Assembly: GCA_024637155.1 (NCBI GenBank)
Contig: JAGXFR010000056.1
Span: forward strand, 1 to 64,000
From: Burkholderiaceae bacterium
Lineage (GTDB): Bacteria > Pseudomonadota > Gammaproteobacteria > Burkholderiales > Burkholderiaceae_E
DNA length: 64,000 nt
Direction of reading: 5' to 3'
The notes beneath the pieces are model-generated. The model was not told where the DNA came from and did not search any database. It saw only the letters and a program-made list of their open reading frames with translations. Positions within the stretch are counted from its first letter, which is position 1. Each line of letters begins with the position of its first letter. The position numbers and the translations under genes were made by a program. This document shows, piece by piece, positions 1 through 7,774 of this stretch.

Positions 1-1
1 G

Positions 2-43
2 CGGGCCCTGGAGAAAGGCGGGCCCTACGACTTGCTGCGCTAG
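2..43 (+). CDS. 3' end of an unidentified gene
   Basis: The first 43 bases hold an open frame that ends in TAG and would encode the C-terminus RALEKGGPYDLLR. It is oriented toward the converging NmrA-type gene. Only 13 residues lie inside the window, so no family can be assigned. The call rests only on an open frame with plausible codon use reaching the window edge, and it may be chance. Confidence 0.35.
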   Translation, partial: RALEKGGPYDLLR

Positions 44-94
44 TGTCAGGATCGTTGCCTGAGACGACCCGTTCGGGCGGGGCGCCGCTGCGCC

Positions 95-1045
95 CTACTC
101 GAGCGGAATGCGCGACTTGTTCTGCGCGATCCAGACTTTGAACGTCTGCAGCACCGGGTTGAGGCTCCGCGAGAACTCGACGCCACGCGCCGCGCAGAAG
201 TCTTTCTCGAATTCGGCGTTGAACTGAAACATGTTGCCCAGATCGTCCGCGCCGGGAAAGCCGAAACCGCGGTATACCTCGGGGCTCACGGCGTTGTAGT
301 ACACATCCTGCCCCAGCGCGGTGCTCAGTTCGGCAGCCATCTGCGCACCGGTCAAGTGCTCGCCTGCGATACCTACGCTCTTGCCGATGTATTCGGGGCC
401 CTTCTTGAAAATGCCATAGGCGCACTTGCCGATATCCTCGGCGGCCATCCCGGGCAGTTTCTTGTCGCCCATCGGCAGCGTGAATGCCAGCTTCCCGTCG
501 GGGTCCTTCTTGGGTCCCATGCCAAAGTGGATCAGGTTGTCCCAATAGAAGGAGGTGTGCAGGAAGGTCGTCGGGACCCCGGCGTCGGTGAATAACCGGT
601 TGGACGCTCCCTTGGCATCGAAGTGGGGAACCTTGTACTTGCCCATCAGCGTGGGCATCCGCGTGTCGGAGAGCGGAACCCAGTGGCGTGTGTCTTCGAG
701 GGTGGACCAGATGACGTGCTTGACTCCTGCCGCTTTGGCGGCCCGGGCCATGTTGCCGGCCTCCTGCTGCTCCTTCTCGGGCGAGAGGTGGGCCCAGAAG
801 AAGGTCACGAAGTAGGCGCCGTGTGCGCCCTGCAGCGCCGCGTCAAGACTTCGTTCATTATCGACATCGGCGGCCACTACCTCGGCCCCGGCCGTCGCCA
901 GCGCGCGCGACGCCTCGGTGTTCGCGTCCCGGGTGATGGCGCGGGCGTGGAACGCGCCGCCCGAGTCGGCGAGGATGGCACGCACCAGTCCGCCGCCCTG
1001 CGCTCCCGTGGCGCCCACGATCGCGATGACTTTTCTTGCCGACAT
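95..1045 (-). CDS. NmrA-like NAD(P)-binding protein
   Basis: This 316-residue protein belongs to the NmrA/atypical short-chain dehydrogenase group. The glycine-rich nucleotide loop GATGAQGGG lies at about residues 10-18, directly after the first beta strand, and the rest fits the NmrA pattern (a YFVTFFW stretch near 80, and KGASNRLF where the HSCARG/NmrA group has its variable active-site region). Family members act either as redox sensors binding NAD(P) or as NAD(P)H-dependent reductases; which applies here cannot be told. The start is the ATG preceded by a G-rich Shine-Dalgarno (GGGGGT). It appears to be transcribed alone, with a 384-base AT-rich leader region upstream. Confidence 0.85.
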   Translation of the reverse strand: MSARKVIAIVGATGAQGGGLVRAILADSGGAFHARAITRDANTEASRALATAGAEVVAADVDNERSLDAALQGAHGAYFVTFFWAHLSPEKEQQEAGNMARAAKAAGVKHVIWSTLEDTRHWVPLSDTRMPTLMGKYKVPHFDAKGASNRLFTDAGVPTTFLHTSFYWDNLIHFGMGPKKDPDGKLAFTLPMGDKKLPGMAAEDIGKCAYGIFKKGPEYIGKSVGIAGEHLTGAQMAAELSTALGQDVYYNAVSPEVYRGFGFPGADDLGNMFQFNAEFEKDFCAARGVEFSRSLNPVLQTFKVWIAQNKSRIPLE

Positions 1046-1429
1046 GGTGAACCCCCAGATTTCCTGAACCGGAGTCGTGAAGCCCGCGTGAAATCGGGCG
1101 GAAACTCTCCGGCGAAGTTCCTTTGCTTAGGATATGACAGGGAAACGGCGCATCGGCTCGCGTCCGTATCTACGGTGCGGTTAATCGCCGCGTCGGGGTG
1201 CTGGCCCCCCTCCGGTTGCGGGTGAATCATCCACCCCTCCCCTGATCCGATGAGTCGGTTCCGGGCCTCCGAGCGGACCGATGTTGCCGCTGCGGCGCAG
1301 CACTACCACCCCGCAGGTGCGCATTTCTCGCGCCACCACATTCTCATATGTAACTTTAACTGTATTCTGTAACTATATGTAGTTAAATGATTCTATTCGT
1401 TTTTCTATCTGTTGTTCCGGTCGCGCCCC
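1046..1429. other. gene-free region upstream of the NmrA-like gene
   Basis: These 384 bases separate the end of the pdxA-like gene from the start of the NmrA-like gene; both are on the minus strand. I see no convincing gene. Frames here are short, arginine/serine-rich and lack ribosome sites. About 1340-1410 is strikingly AT-rich compared with the surrounding GC-rich DNA and contains repeated TAACT words and a small palindrome. It probably holds the promoter and control site of the NmrA-like gene. Confidence 0.5.
1370..1385. promoter_or_regulatory. AT-rich palindrome, candidate operator
   Basis: TAACTA-TATG-TAGTTA is a perfect 6-base inverted repeat with a 4-base spacer. It sits in an AT-rich island where TAACT also occurs at 1351 and 1356. 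The position is about 325 bases upstream of the NmrA-like start, on its promoter side. A regulator site is an inference; no factor can be named. Confidence 0.35.
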
Positions 1430-2464
1430 TCAATCCCCACGGACGTTTCCCGCACTGAGCCGCTCGGCGTATTCGATCGCCTCCACCAGGCTCCGGTCGC
1501 TGGCGATGCCCTTGCCGGCGATGTCGAACGCCGTGCCGTGATCGACCGAAGTGCGGATGATCGGCAGGCCCAGCGTGATGTTGACGCCCGAGAGCGCGTC
1601 CCAGGTGCCGGTGGCCGGATTCACGTGAAAGCCGAGCAGCTTGACGGGAATGTGGCCCTGGTCGTGATACATGGCGACGACCGCGTCGTACTGCCCGGCC
1701 CGCAGCTTGACGAAAATGGTGTCGCCCGGAACCGGTCCGAGCACGTCCAGCCCGTCGGCGACGCAGCGCGCGACCACGGGTTCGGTGACGTCGATGTCCT
1801 GCCGCCCGAACAGGCCGCCCTCGCCCGCGTGCGGATTGAGCGCGGCCACCGCGATCCGGCGGCGGGCGAGCCCGAGCCCGGCGAGCGCGCGCTCGGTCAC
1901 GTCGATGACGTAGCGCAGCCGTTCGGGAGTCAGCAGCCGCGGCACGTCCTCGAGCGCGACATGGGTGGTGACGTGGCTCACCCGCATGTTCTCGTGCGCC
2001 AGCATCATCACCGAGCCCTTTGCGCCGGTCAGCGCGGCAAGCATGTCGGTGTGGCCGGCGTAGCGGTATCCGGCGAGGTTCAGCGCCTCCTTGTTGAGCG
2101 GCGCCGTGACGATGCCGTGGATGCGCCCGAGCTGCGCGAGGTCCACCGCCCGCTCCACCGCCAGATAGGCAAAGCGTCCGCCGTCGGCAGACAGCACTCC
2201 CGGCAGGATGGGCTCACCCTCGGGGCCCGCCTGAAGACAGGCCAAGGCCGGGAACGTGCCGACGGATCCGTTGACTTCGGGAATCCGGCCGTTCTCGCCC
2301 CAGGCGGCTTCGGCGGCGCGCAGCGCCGGAATGCTCCCGATGATCAGCAGGCGCAAGCTGCCCTCTGCGATCCGCTCGCGCAGGCGCACGCACGCCTTGA
2401 CGATGATCTCCGGTCCGACTCCGGCGGGGTCCCCCATCGTGATGGCCAGGTGCGGTGTGTTCAT
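1430..2464 (-). CDS. PdxA-family 4-phospho-acid-sugar dehydrogenase (PdxA2-like)
   Basis: This 344-residue protein is a member of the PdxA family: the N-terminus has MGDPAGVGPEI, the middle has the metal-site stretch around HTDMLA and VTTHVALEDVP, and the C-terminal half has ALNPHAGEGG and YHDQGHIPVK. PdxA itself oxidises 4-phosphohydroxy-L-threonine in pyridoxal phosphate synthesis. A second clade, PdxA2, oxidises 4-phospho-D-threonate or 4-phospho-D-erythronate to dihydroxyacetone phosphate and CO2. Because the ATG overlaps the stop of a DUF1537 kinase gene (ATGA) and not a pdxJ or ksgA gene, the catabolic PdxA2 role is the better reading, by inference. A longer in-frame extension exists upstream but overlaps the kinase gene and lacks family sequence. 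Confidence 0.85.
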   Translation of the reverse strand: MNTPHLAITMGDPAGVGPEIIVKACVRLRERIAEGSLRLLIIGSIPALRAAEAAWGENGRIPEVNGSVGTFPALACLQAGPEGEPILPGVLSADGGRFAYLAVERAVDLAQLGRIHGIVTAPLNKEALNLAGYRYAGHTDMLAALTGAKGSVMMLAHENMRVSHVTTHVALEDVPRLLTPERLRYVIDVTERALAGLGLARRRIAVAALNPHAGEGGLFGRQDIDVTEPVVARCVADGLDVLGPVPGDTIFVKLRAGQYDAVVAMYHDQGHIPVKLLGFHVNPATGTWDALSGVNITLGLPIIRTSVDHGTAFDIAGKGIASDRSLVEAIEYAERLSAGNVRGD

Positions 2465-3603
2465 TGCGGATTCCCTTTCTGATGAATGTCGACGAGCAGG
2501 CGGCGCAGCACGTCCGGCTCGCCGAAGGCGCCTGATTTGGAAACGACGCGGACCCCGTCGAGGAGCCCGCCGCACATCACCGAGCGCGGGATGCCCGGGA
2601 GCAGTTGCCCGTCCAGATCGAGCCGCTGTGCGCCGATCACCGTGCACAGTCCGCGCAGGGTTTCGCCACCGGAGACGAAGAGCGTACCGGGAGGATCCAG
2701 GCGCCGGAGCAGAGCGCCGAAAGCGCTCGCGATGCGCTCGCTGGCCTCACCGCCGGAGAGTCCTTGCGGTAGGGCGAGCGTCACGAGCGCGATCCCGTGC
2801 TCGGCGATCTGGCGGGTCACCAGTGCGGCGCTCTCGCCCCCGCCGTCGCGCAGGTTGAACACAAGCGGCGCGCAGGCGGCCAGTTGGGCGAGCGTGGCAG
2901 GCTCCCTCGTTCCGATCACGCCCAGGATCGGGCGCGGGAGCGCGAAGCTGGCGGCATCTTCCGGGGTCCGCGCGCTGCCGGCGAGCGCGCCGGCCAGGCC
3001 GCTGCTGCCGCACCACAGAACCGGCGCCGCGAGTGCGCGCCCGGCCGCGGCGATGGCGGCGAGATCCGCATCGGTCTCCGCGTCCCACAGGCTGACTCCG
3101 CCCGGCACGGGGTCGCCGGGGCGGCAGCGGCGCACCGCCAGGCCTTCGCGTTCGAGATCGCCGTGCAGATCCGCGGGCACCGGCGCCCATCCGGCGGGCG
3201 TGCGCGCATGCTGCACGCCGTCGCGGGTGACGCGCCCCTGAAACGGAAAGGCGGGCGCCACGATGCAGTGCCCGAAGCGCAGCACATCGAGCCAGCCGGC
3301 GATCTGGGCGCCGGCCCGGCCGCGCAGCAGACTGTCGAGCTTGGCGAAGTGCAGCGTGTCGCTCGCCCCCGGCAGGGCGCCCACGAGCGCCGCGGTCGTC
3401 GCCCTGGCCTGCGCGCCGCGGGCCTCACGCGTGCCGCTGTCGAGCGCCAGGCTCCCCGCCGTTTCGCTGCCGCGCGGTGCGCGCCAGATGACCGAGATCG
3501 GTCCCGCGACCCCGACCAGCTGGGCGGCGGTGTCCAGTGCGCCGGTCAGGTCGTCGGCGATCAAATGCAGGCGCTCTGGCGAGCGGGGGGAAGAAGCCGG
3601 CAC
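2461..3603 (-). CDS. four-carbon acid sugar kinase (DUF1537/DtnK-OtnK family)
   Basis: This is a roughly 380-residue DUF1537 kinase. The N-terminal domain begins with the family motif ADDLTGA at residues 16-22 and continues with a KLDSLLRG stretch; the C-terminal domain ends with the nucleotide-binding SGGETLRGL segment. Family members phosphorylate D-threonate, D-erythronate or related acids at the 4-hydroxyl. No ATG lies near the conserved start. I chose GTG at 3603 because a GGGA ribosome site lies about 10 bases upstream; a TTG at 3609, overlapping the upstream stop, is the alternative. The stop overlaps the ATG of the PdxA-like gene. Together with the upstream dehydrogenase this makes a three-gene acid-sugar operon. 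Confidence 0.85.
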   Translation of the reverse strand: MPASSPRSPERLHLIADDLTGALDTAAQLVGVAGPISVIWRAPRGSETAGSLALDSGTREARGAQARATTAALVGALPGASDTLHFAKLDSLLRGRAGAQIAGWLDVLRFGHCIVAPAFPFQGRVTRDGVQHARTPAGWAPVPADLHGDLEREGLAVRRCRPGDPVPGGVSLWDAETDADLAAIAAAGRALAAPVLWCGSSGLAGALAGSARTPEDAASFALPRPILGVIGTREPATLAQLAACAPLVFNLRDGGGESAALVTRQIAEHGIALVTLALPQGLSGGEASERIASAFGALLRRLDPPGTLFVSGGETLRGLCTVIGAQRLDLDGQLLPGIPRSVMCGGLLDGVRVVSKSGAFGEPDVLRRLLVDIHQKGNPQ

Positions 3604-3605
3604 GT

Positions 3606-4586
3606 TCAAACGATCCCGTTCTTCAACGCCGCCTCGCCGCGCCACTGGCGATCCAGGTTCTCCAGCAGCAGATCGATCACGTTGTCCTCGTAGCGGCGCG
3701 TTTCGCCGGCGGAATGAGGCGTGATCAGGAGGTTCTCGACGTGCCACAGCGGCGCCGATGCGGGCAGGGGCTCTTCGCGCACGCAGTCCAGCGCGGCGCC
3801 GGCGATCCGCCCTTCGTGCAGCGCGCTCACCAGTGCGTCCTCGTCGACCACGAGCCCGCGTGCGACATTGACCAGGACCGCCGCGGGTTTCATCGCGGCG
3901 AAGGCACGGGCATCGATCAGGTTGCGCGTCTCGGCGGTCAGCGGGCACGTGAGTACGACGAAATCCGCTTCGGGCAGCACGTCAAGCATGCGCTCCTGCG
4001 CCACCACCGCGTCGGCGGCTTCGGCGCCGCGGAGCGGATCCCGCTTGATCGCGATGACCCGCATGTCGAAGGCATGCGCCAGCCGGGCGAGCTGCGAGCC
4101 GATGCGGCCCATGCCGACGATCACCAGGGTCTTCCCGCCGAGTTCGTCCTCGCGCTGCGCGATCTCGGAAATCAGGCCGCGCCATTTGCCGGCGATCTGA
4201 TTGTCACGCGCCATCGGAATCTTGCGCGCCAGCGCGAGGATGAGCGCCATCGCGTGCTCGGCCACCGCGCGCTCGTTGGCGCCCTGGGCACTGGCCAGGC
4301 GAATTCCGGCCGCCTGGAGCGCTTCCCTGGCGTACTGGTCGGTGCCGGCGCTGATCGACTGGATGAACGCCAGCCGCGGAGCATGCGCGATGAGTTCGTT
4401 GCTCCAGAGTCCGGACACGACCACGACATCCGCCTCGCCGATGCGCGCCTGCAGATCGGCGCGCGTGCGCACTTCGAAATGCGCGATGCCCGTGTCGCGC
4501 AGCTTGAAGCGCTCGCCCATCCGGTAGGCGGCGTGTGCGAAGCAGATGGTCGTTTGGTCTCGGGACGGCAGCGCGCGGGTCGTCAT
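3606..4586 (-). CDS. D-isomer-specific 2-hydroxyacid dehydrogenase
   Basis: This 326-residue NAD(P)-dependent dehydrogenase has the Rossmann loop GMGRIGSQLA at 158-167, the catalytic arginine in NVARG (about R243) and the catalytic histidine in TPHSAGE (about H291), all in the usual order. The family reversibly oxidises D-2-hydroxyacids to 2-oxoacids. The start is the ATG at 4586; an open frame runs further upstream but has no family sequence and would overlap the dsbB promoter. It is the first gene of the operon with the DUF1537 kinase and PdxA-like dehydrogenase and may feed or drain that acid-sugar pathway by interconverting a hydroxyacid and an oxoacid. The exact substrate is unknown. Confidence 0.88.
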   Translation of the reverse strand: MTTRALPSRDQTTICFAHAAYRMGERFKLRDTGIAHFEVRTRADLQARIGEADVVVVSGLWSNELIAHAPRLAFIQSISAGTDQYAREALQAAGIRLASAQGANERAVAEHAMALILALARKIPMARDNQIAGKWRGLISEIAQREDELGGKTLVIVGMGRIGSQLARLAHAFDMRVIAIKRDPLRGAEAADAVVAQERMLDVLPEADFVVLTCPLTAETRNLIDARAFAAMKPAAVLVNVARGLVVDEDALVSALHEGRIAGAALDCVREEPLPASAPLWHVENLLITPHSAGETRRYEDNVIDLLLENLDRQWRGEAALKNGIV

Positions 4587-4709
4587 CGGCAGTTCCACGA
4601 AAAATTCACTGGGGCACCATTGTCCAACGAAATCACCGATCCCGTCGGCGCCGTTCGCTCGCGATTGAAGTGTCCCGGCAGGGAGCCGGGTCATCGCGCC
4701 CCGTCGGAT

Positions 4710-4715
4710 TAGAAT
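4710..4715 (+). promoter_or_regulatory. probable -10 element of dsbB
   Basis: TAGAAT (5 of 6 matches to TATAAT) lies 31 bases before the dsbB ATG in the 160-base divergent intergenic region. No good -35 is visible 16-18 bases upstream. Placement fits a short leader. Confidence 0.4.
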
Positions 4716-4746
4716 GCAGTGCCGATTCGAGGGACCACGAGACGCG

Positions 4747-5199
4747 ATGAACACCACCGAGAGCCCTGCCCCGTCGCACCGCGAGCAGCGCGCATGGAAG
4801 CTGATTTTCGGCGCCTGGCTGGTCGCGGGCGGCGCGACGCTCGGCGCGCTGTTTCTCAGCGAAGTCATGCAGGTCGCGCCCTGCGTACTGTGCTGGTACC
4901 AGCGCATCTTCATGTTCTCGATGGCGGTGATCCTGCCCATCGGACTGTTTCCGCTGGATCGCCATGTGGTGCGCTACGCACTGCCGCTCGCGGCGCTAGG
5001 GTGGCTTTTCGCCTTCTTCCATCAGTTGCTGCTCTTCGGGGTGATCCCCGAGCAGCTCAAGCCCTGCACGAAGGGCGTTCCCTGCACCGAGCAGAGCTTC
5101 ACGTGGTTCGGTTTCGTGACGCTCCCGACCCTTTCCTTACTGGCATTCTCGATCGTCATCGCGCTGTTGATCGCCACCCATTCCCGAGGTTCGAAATGA
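4747..5199 (+). CDS. dsbB: disulfide bond formation protein B
   Basis: This 150-residue inner-membrane protein passes electrons from a periplasmic DsbA-type thiol oxidase to quinone. It shows the expected four hydrophobic helices, the first redox pair in PCVLCWYQR (Cys46 and Cys49) after helix 1, and the second pair in the periplasmic loop (Cys107 and Cys113 in KPCTKGVPC). The length suits the compact DsbB/BdbC type. Its TGA overlaps the ATG of the next gene, an anchored thioredoxin-fold protein, so the two almost certainly form a dedicated donor-acceptor pair. The start at 4747 has a -10-like TAGAAT upstream; an in-frame start at 4714 would overlap that element. Confidence 0.92.
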   Translation: MNTTESPAPSHREQRAWKLIFGAWLVAGGATLGALFLSEVMQVAPCVLCWYQRIFMFSMAVILPIGLFPLDRHVVRYALPLAALGWLFAFFHQLLLFGVIPEQLKPCTKGVPCTEQSFTWFGFVTLPTLSLLAFSIVIALLIATHSRGSK

Positions 5200-5852
5200 A
5201 ACCCAAAACGCAGTTCATCCTGGCGCTGAGCGCCCTGTTGCTGGCTTTCGTGGCCGCCACGATGCTCTACGGCAACTACCAGAAGAAGCAGGCCGCGCTG
5301 GTCGCCGAGGCGAACAACTCGGTGCTCGTGCGCATGCACGCGCCGACGCTCGGTCCCGTCAATGCCCCCGTGGTCATCGTCGAGTTCCTCGACCCAGCCT
5401 GCGGGACCTGCCGGCAGTTCTATCCGCTGGTCAAGAAGATGATGGCGGAGAACCCCGACCGGATTCGCCTGGTGCTGCGCTACGCACCCTTCCACAAGGG
5501 CTCCGAAGAAGTGGTTGCCGCGCTCGAGGCGGCACGCAAGCAGGGCAAGCTCTGGCCGGCGCTCGAAGCGCTGCTCGCCGCGCAGTCCGATTGGGTCCAG
5601 AACCATGTTTCCGTCATGGGGCTAGCGTGGCGGCATCTGGAAGGACTGGGCCTGGATTTCGAGCGGATGCGCGCCGACATGGCGTCGCCCGAGGTCGTCC
5701 GCGCGATCACGCAGGACATCGAAGACGCGAAGACCCTGAAGGTGCAGGCCACCCCGGAATTCTTCGTCAACGGCAAGCCGCTGCCGAGTTTCGGCTACGA
5801 GCAGCTGAAGACGCTCGTGGACGACGCCCTGAGCGAGAGCCGCGGCCGCTAG
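5196..5852 (+). CDS. membrane-anchored DsbA-like thiol oxidoreductase
   Basis: This 218-residue thioredoxin-fold protein is of the DsbA/BdbD type. It has an uncleaved-looking N-terminal helix (about residues 6-25), then a periplasmic domain with the active site FLDPACGTC (CGTC, Cys69 and Cys72) and the cis-proline loop in ATPEFF near residue 187. The CGTC dipeptide differs from the CPHC of classical DsbA. It overlaps dsbB by ATGA, so it is probably oxidised by that protein. The client proteins are unknown; the multiheme cytochrome gene 2.8 kb downstream is one possible client, but this is speculation. Confidence 0.88.
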   Translation: MKPKTQFILALSALLLAFVAATMLYGNYQKKQAALVAEANNSVLVRMHAPTLGPVNAPVVIVEFLDPACGTCRQFYPLVKKMMAENPDRIRLVLRYAPFHKGSEEVVAALEAARKQGKLWPALEALLAAQSDWVQNHVSVMGLAWRHLEGLGLDFERMRADMASPEVVRAITQDIEDAKTLKVQATPEFFVNGKPLPSFGYEQLKTLVDDALSESRGR

Positions 5853-5889
5853 GTGCCGCCCCACCGGCCCCGAAACCGGCCATTCCGGG

Positions 5890-5898
5890 TTACGCTAG
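5890..5898 (+). promoter_or_regulatory. TTACGCTAG motif shared by both nnrU upstream regions
   Basis: TTACGCTAG ends 36 bases before the first nnrU start; the same nine bases lie 30 bases before the second nnrU. TACGCT could be a weak -10 element. Nothing else in the two leaders matches well. Confidence 0.35.
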
Positions 5899-5934
5899 CG
5901 CGATTCCAACACGACTTTCTACGGGGGCTGCGCG

Positions 5935-6513
5935 ATGGGCTATCTGATTCTCGGACTGGTGCTGTTCCTGGGCATCCACTCGGTGCGCATCGTTGCCAAC
6001 GACTGGCGCAGCGCGCGCGTTGCCGCGATGGGGCTGGGCGCCTGGAAGGCAATCCATGCGCTGGTGTCGCTCGCCGGCTTCGCCCTGATCGTCTGGGGCT
6101 ACGGCCTCGCGCGGAGCGCACCGATCGAACTGTGGCAGGCCCCGACGTGGGCGCGCCATGGTGCCGGGCTGCTCACCCTGATTGCCTTCATCCTGATCGT
6201 CGCCGCCTACGTGCCGAGCAGCCGAATCCGGGGGCTGGTCGGTCACCCGATGGTCGTCGGGGTCAAGCTGTGGGCCTTCGGACATCTGCTGGCGAACGGC
6301 ACCGTGGCCGACCTCCTGCTCTTCGGGTCGTTCCTCGCCTGGGCCGTCGTCGATTACGCATCGCTGCGCCGGCGCGACCGCGCGGCCGGAACGCAGCGCG
6401 ACCCGGGCTCATGGGCCAGCGACATCGTCACCGTGCTCGTGGCGGTCGTCGCCTGGTACTCCTTCGCGTTCTACCTGCACGCACCGCTGATCGGCGCGAC
6501 GCCCTTCGGCTGA
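5935..6513 (+). CDS. NnrU family membrane protein (copy 1)
   Basis: This 192-residue integral membrane protein of the NnrU family has about five or six hydrophobic helices. Its N-terminus contains the family stretch LGIHSVRI and the middle has LIAFILIVAAYVP followed by GHLLANG. NnrU proteins were first found in denitrification gene clusters and are related to the isoprenylcysteine methyltransferase-like NnrU/mdpB group; their chemistry is not established. A close paralogue lies at 9304 on the other side of the cytochrome/ferredoxin/NrfD genes, sharing the pattern from the first residues (LIxGLVLFLGIHSVR) to the C-terminal PPFG/TPFG. No nitrite or nitric oxide reductase gene is in the window. 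Confidence 0.82.
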   Translation: MGYLILGLVLFLGIHSVRIVANDWRSARVAAMGLGAWKAIHALVSLAGFALIVWGYGLARSAPIELWQAPTWARHGAGLLTLIAFILIVAAYVPSSRIRGLVGHPMVVGVKLWAFGHLLANGTVADLLLFGSFLAWAVVDYASLRRRDRAAGTQRDPGSWASDIVTVLVAVVAWYSFAFYLHAPLIGATPFG

Positions 6514-6574
6514 GGCACGCGCCGCGGCGCAGTGGCAAGCCAGGGCGGCGACTCCCGCCCGAAGCGGCCTCGCC

Positions 6575-7774
6575 CTACGCGGCCTCCCCCACGTGCTTCG
6601 CGTGCGTCGCGTGCTCGGCCCACGGCGGAAACAGTTTCGTCAACCCGAAGAGCACCGCGATCGGCGCCACCGACAGCGCGATCGCCATCAGCGCGCCCTC
6701 CTTGCCCCAGAGCGACAGCTGATAGGTCAGCAGCCCTTTGCCGGTCTTGGAGATTTCCTGTCCGCCGATCACCACGTTCCAGCGCATCATGAACACCGAA
6801 AACAGCACCAGGACGGAGCACACCGTCACGCCGATCACCATCGCCTTGCCGGTGGAGCGGCGCCAGATCATGTACGAGAGCCACAGCAGCGGCACGATCA
6901 TGCCGATAGCGAATTGCAGCAGGAAGTACGGGACGAGCAGCGGGCCGGTGACGTACTCCATGATCATGTCGATGCCCTCACGGCCTTTGTAGACGAGGTT
7001 GGCGAAGGCGAGCGACTCCAGCACGATGGCGATCATGATGAAGGCCCAGATTGTGTAGGCCATGCCCTTCACGCAATCCGCGTCGACCGGAATCCGGCGC
7101 AGCTTGCATGACGTCACGTAGAGCACGACCAGCAGCGAGACGCCGGAAATGATGGCCGAGAAAAGGAAGATCATCGGCATCAGGTCCGACGCCCACCACT
7201 CGCGCGCCTTGAGCGACCCGTACATGAACCCGACGTAGCCGTGCAGCCCGTGCGCCGCGGGAATGCCCGTGACCGCCAGCGCGAAGATCCACTTCTTGTC
7301 GTAACGCATCGCGTTCGGCGACAGATCCGTTGAACCCAGCGTGAGCGAGCCGTAGAACTTGCCCAGAAGTCCGGTCTTCTGCTGGGACTGCTCCACGATG
7401 AAGGGGCGATACGCAAACCAGACTTCGAGAAGCAGGAGTGCGACGTAGAAGGTGGCGAAATAGCCGAACATCGCCATCGCGGAGGTCCAGTGCGGAGTCA
7501 GCGTCGAATTGAACGCCCGCTCGGGGTGTCCGAGGTGAAACAACAGCGGGATGGGCACGAAAATCATGAAGCACAGCGAAGTGAGCAACGCGAGATGCGC
7601 GACCGGCTTCAGTCGCTCGAAACCGAACACCTGGTACAGGCTCGACACCGTGAACGCGCCGGCGACCAGCCCGGTGAGGTACGGGTAGACGGCGATCAGC
7701 ACCGACCACGTCATCACCGTTTCATTGGGGTAGACCCAGCCCGTGAACGGGGAAATGTGGAGCAGGGATTCCAT
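6575..7774 (-). CDS. NrfD/PsrC-family quinol-interacting membrane subunit
   Basis: This 399-residue polytopic protein is of the NrfD/PsrC/DmsC superfamily, the subunit that exchanges electrons between quinone and an attached iron-sulfur protein. Conserved marks are FHLGHPERAFN near residue 80 and about nine to ten hydrophobic helices over the whole length. Its ATG overlaps the stop of the 4Fe-4S gene (ATGA), and the order cytochrome c, 4Fe-4S protein, NrfD is that of Nrf-type modules. There is no NrfA-like or molybdopterin catalytic subunit in the cluster. A much longer open frame runs through the start into the ferredoxin gene and is not real. Confidence 0.87.
   Translation of the reverse strand: MESLLHISPFTGWVYPNETVMTWSVLIAVYPYLTGLVAGAFTVSSLYQVFGFERLKPVAHLALLTSLCFMIFVPIPLLFHLGHPERAFNSTLTPHWTSAMAMFGYFATFYVALLLLEVWFAYRPFIVEQSQQKTGLLGKFYGSLTLGSTDLSPNAMRYDKKWIFALAVTGIPAAHGLHGYVGFMYGSLKAREWWASDLMPMIFLFSAIISGVSLLVVLYVTSCKLRRIPVDADCVKGMAYTIWAFIMIAIVLESLAFANLVYKGREGIDMIMEYVTGPLLVPYFLLQFAIGMIVPLLWLSYMIWRRSTGKAMVIGVTVCSVLVLFSVFMMRWNVVIGGQEISKTGKGLLTYQLSLWGKEGALMAIALSVAPIAVLFGLTKLFPPWAEHATHAKHVGEAA

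Noticed and set aside
877-1230. Possible second gene upstream of the NmrA-like gene
   Set aside because: The frame is a shifted reading of the same strand, rich in Arg and Ser, and overlaps the real gene.
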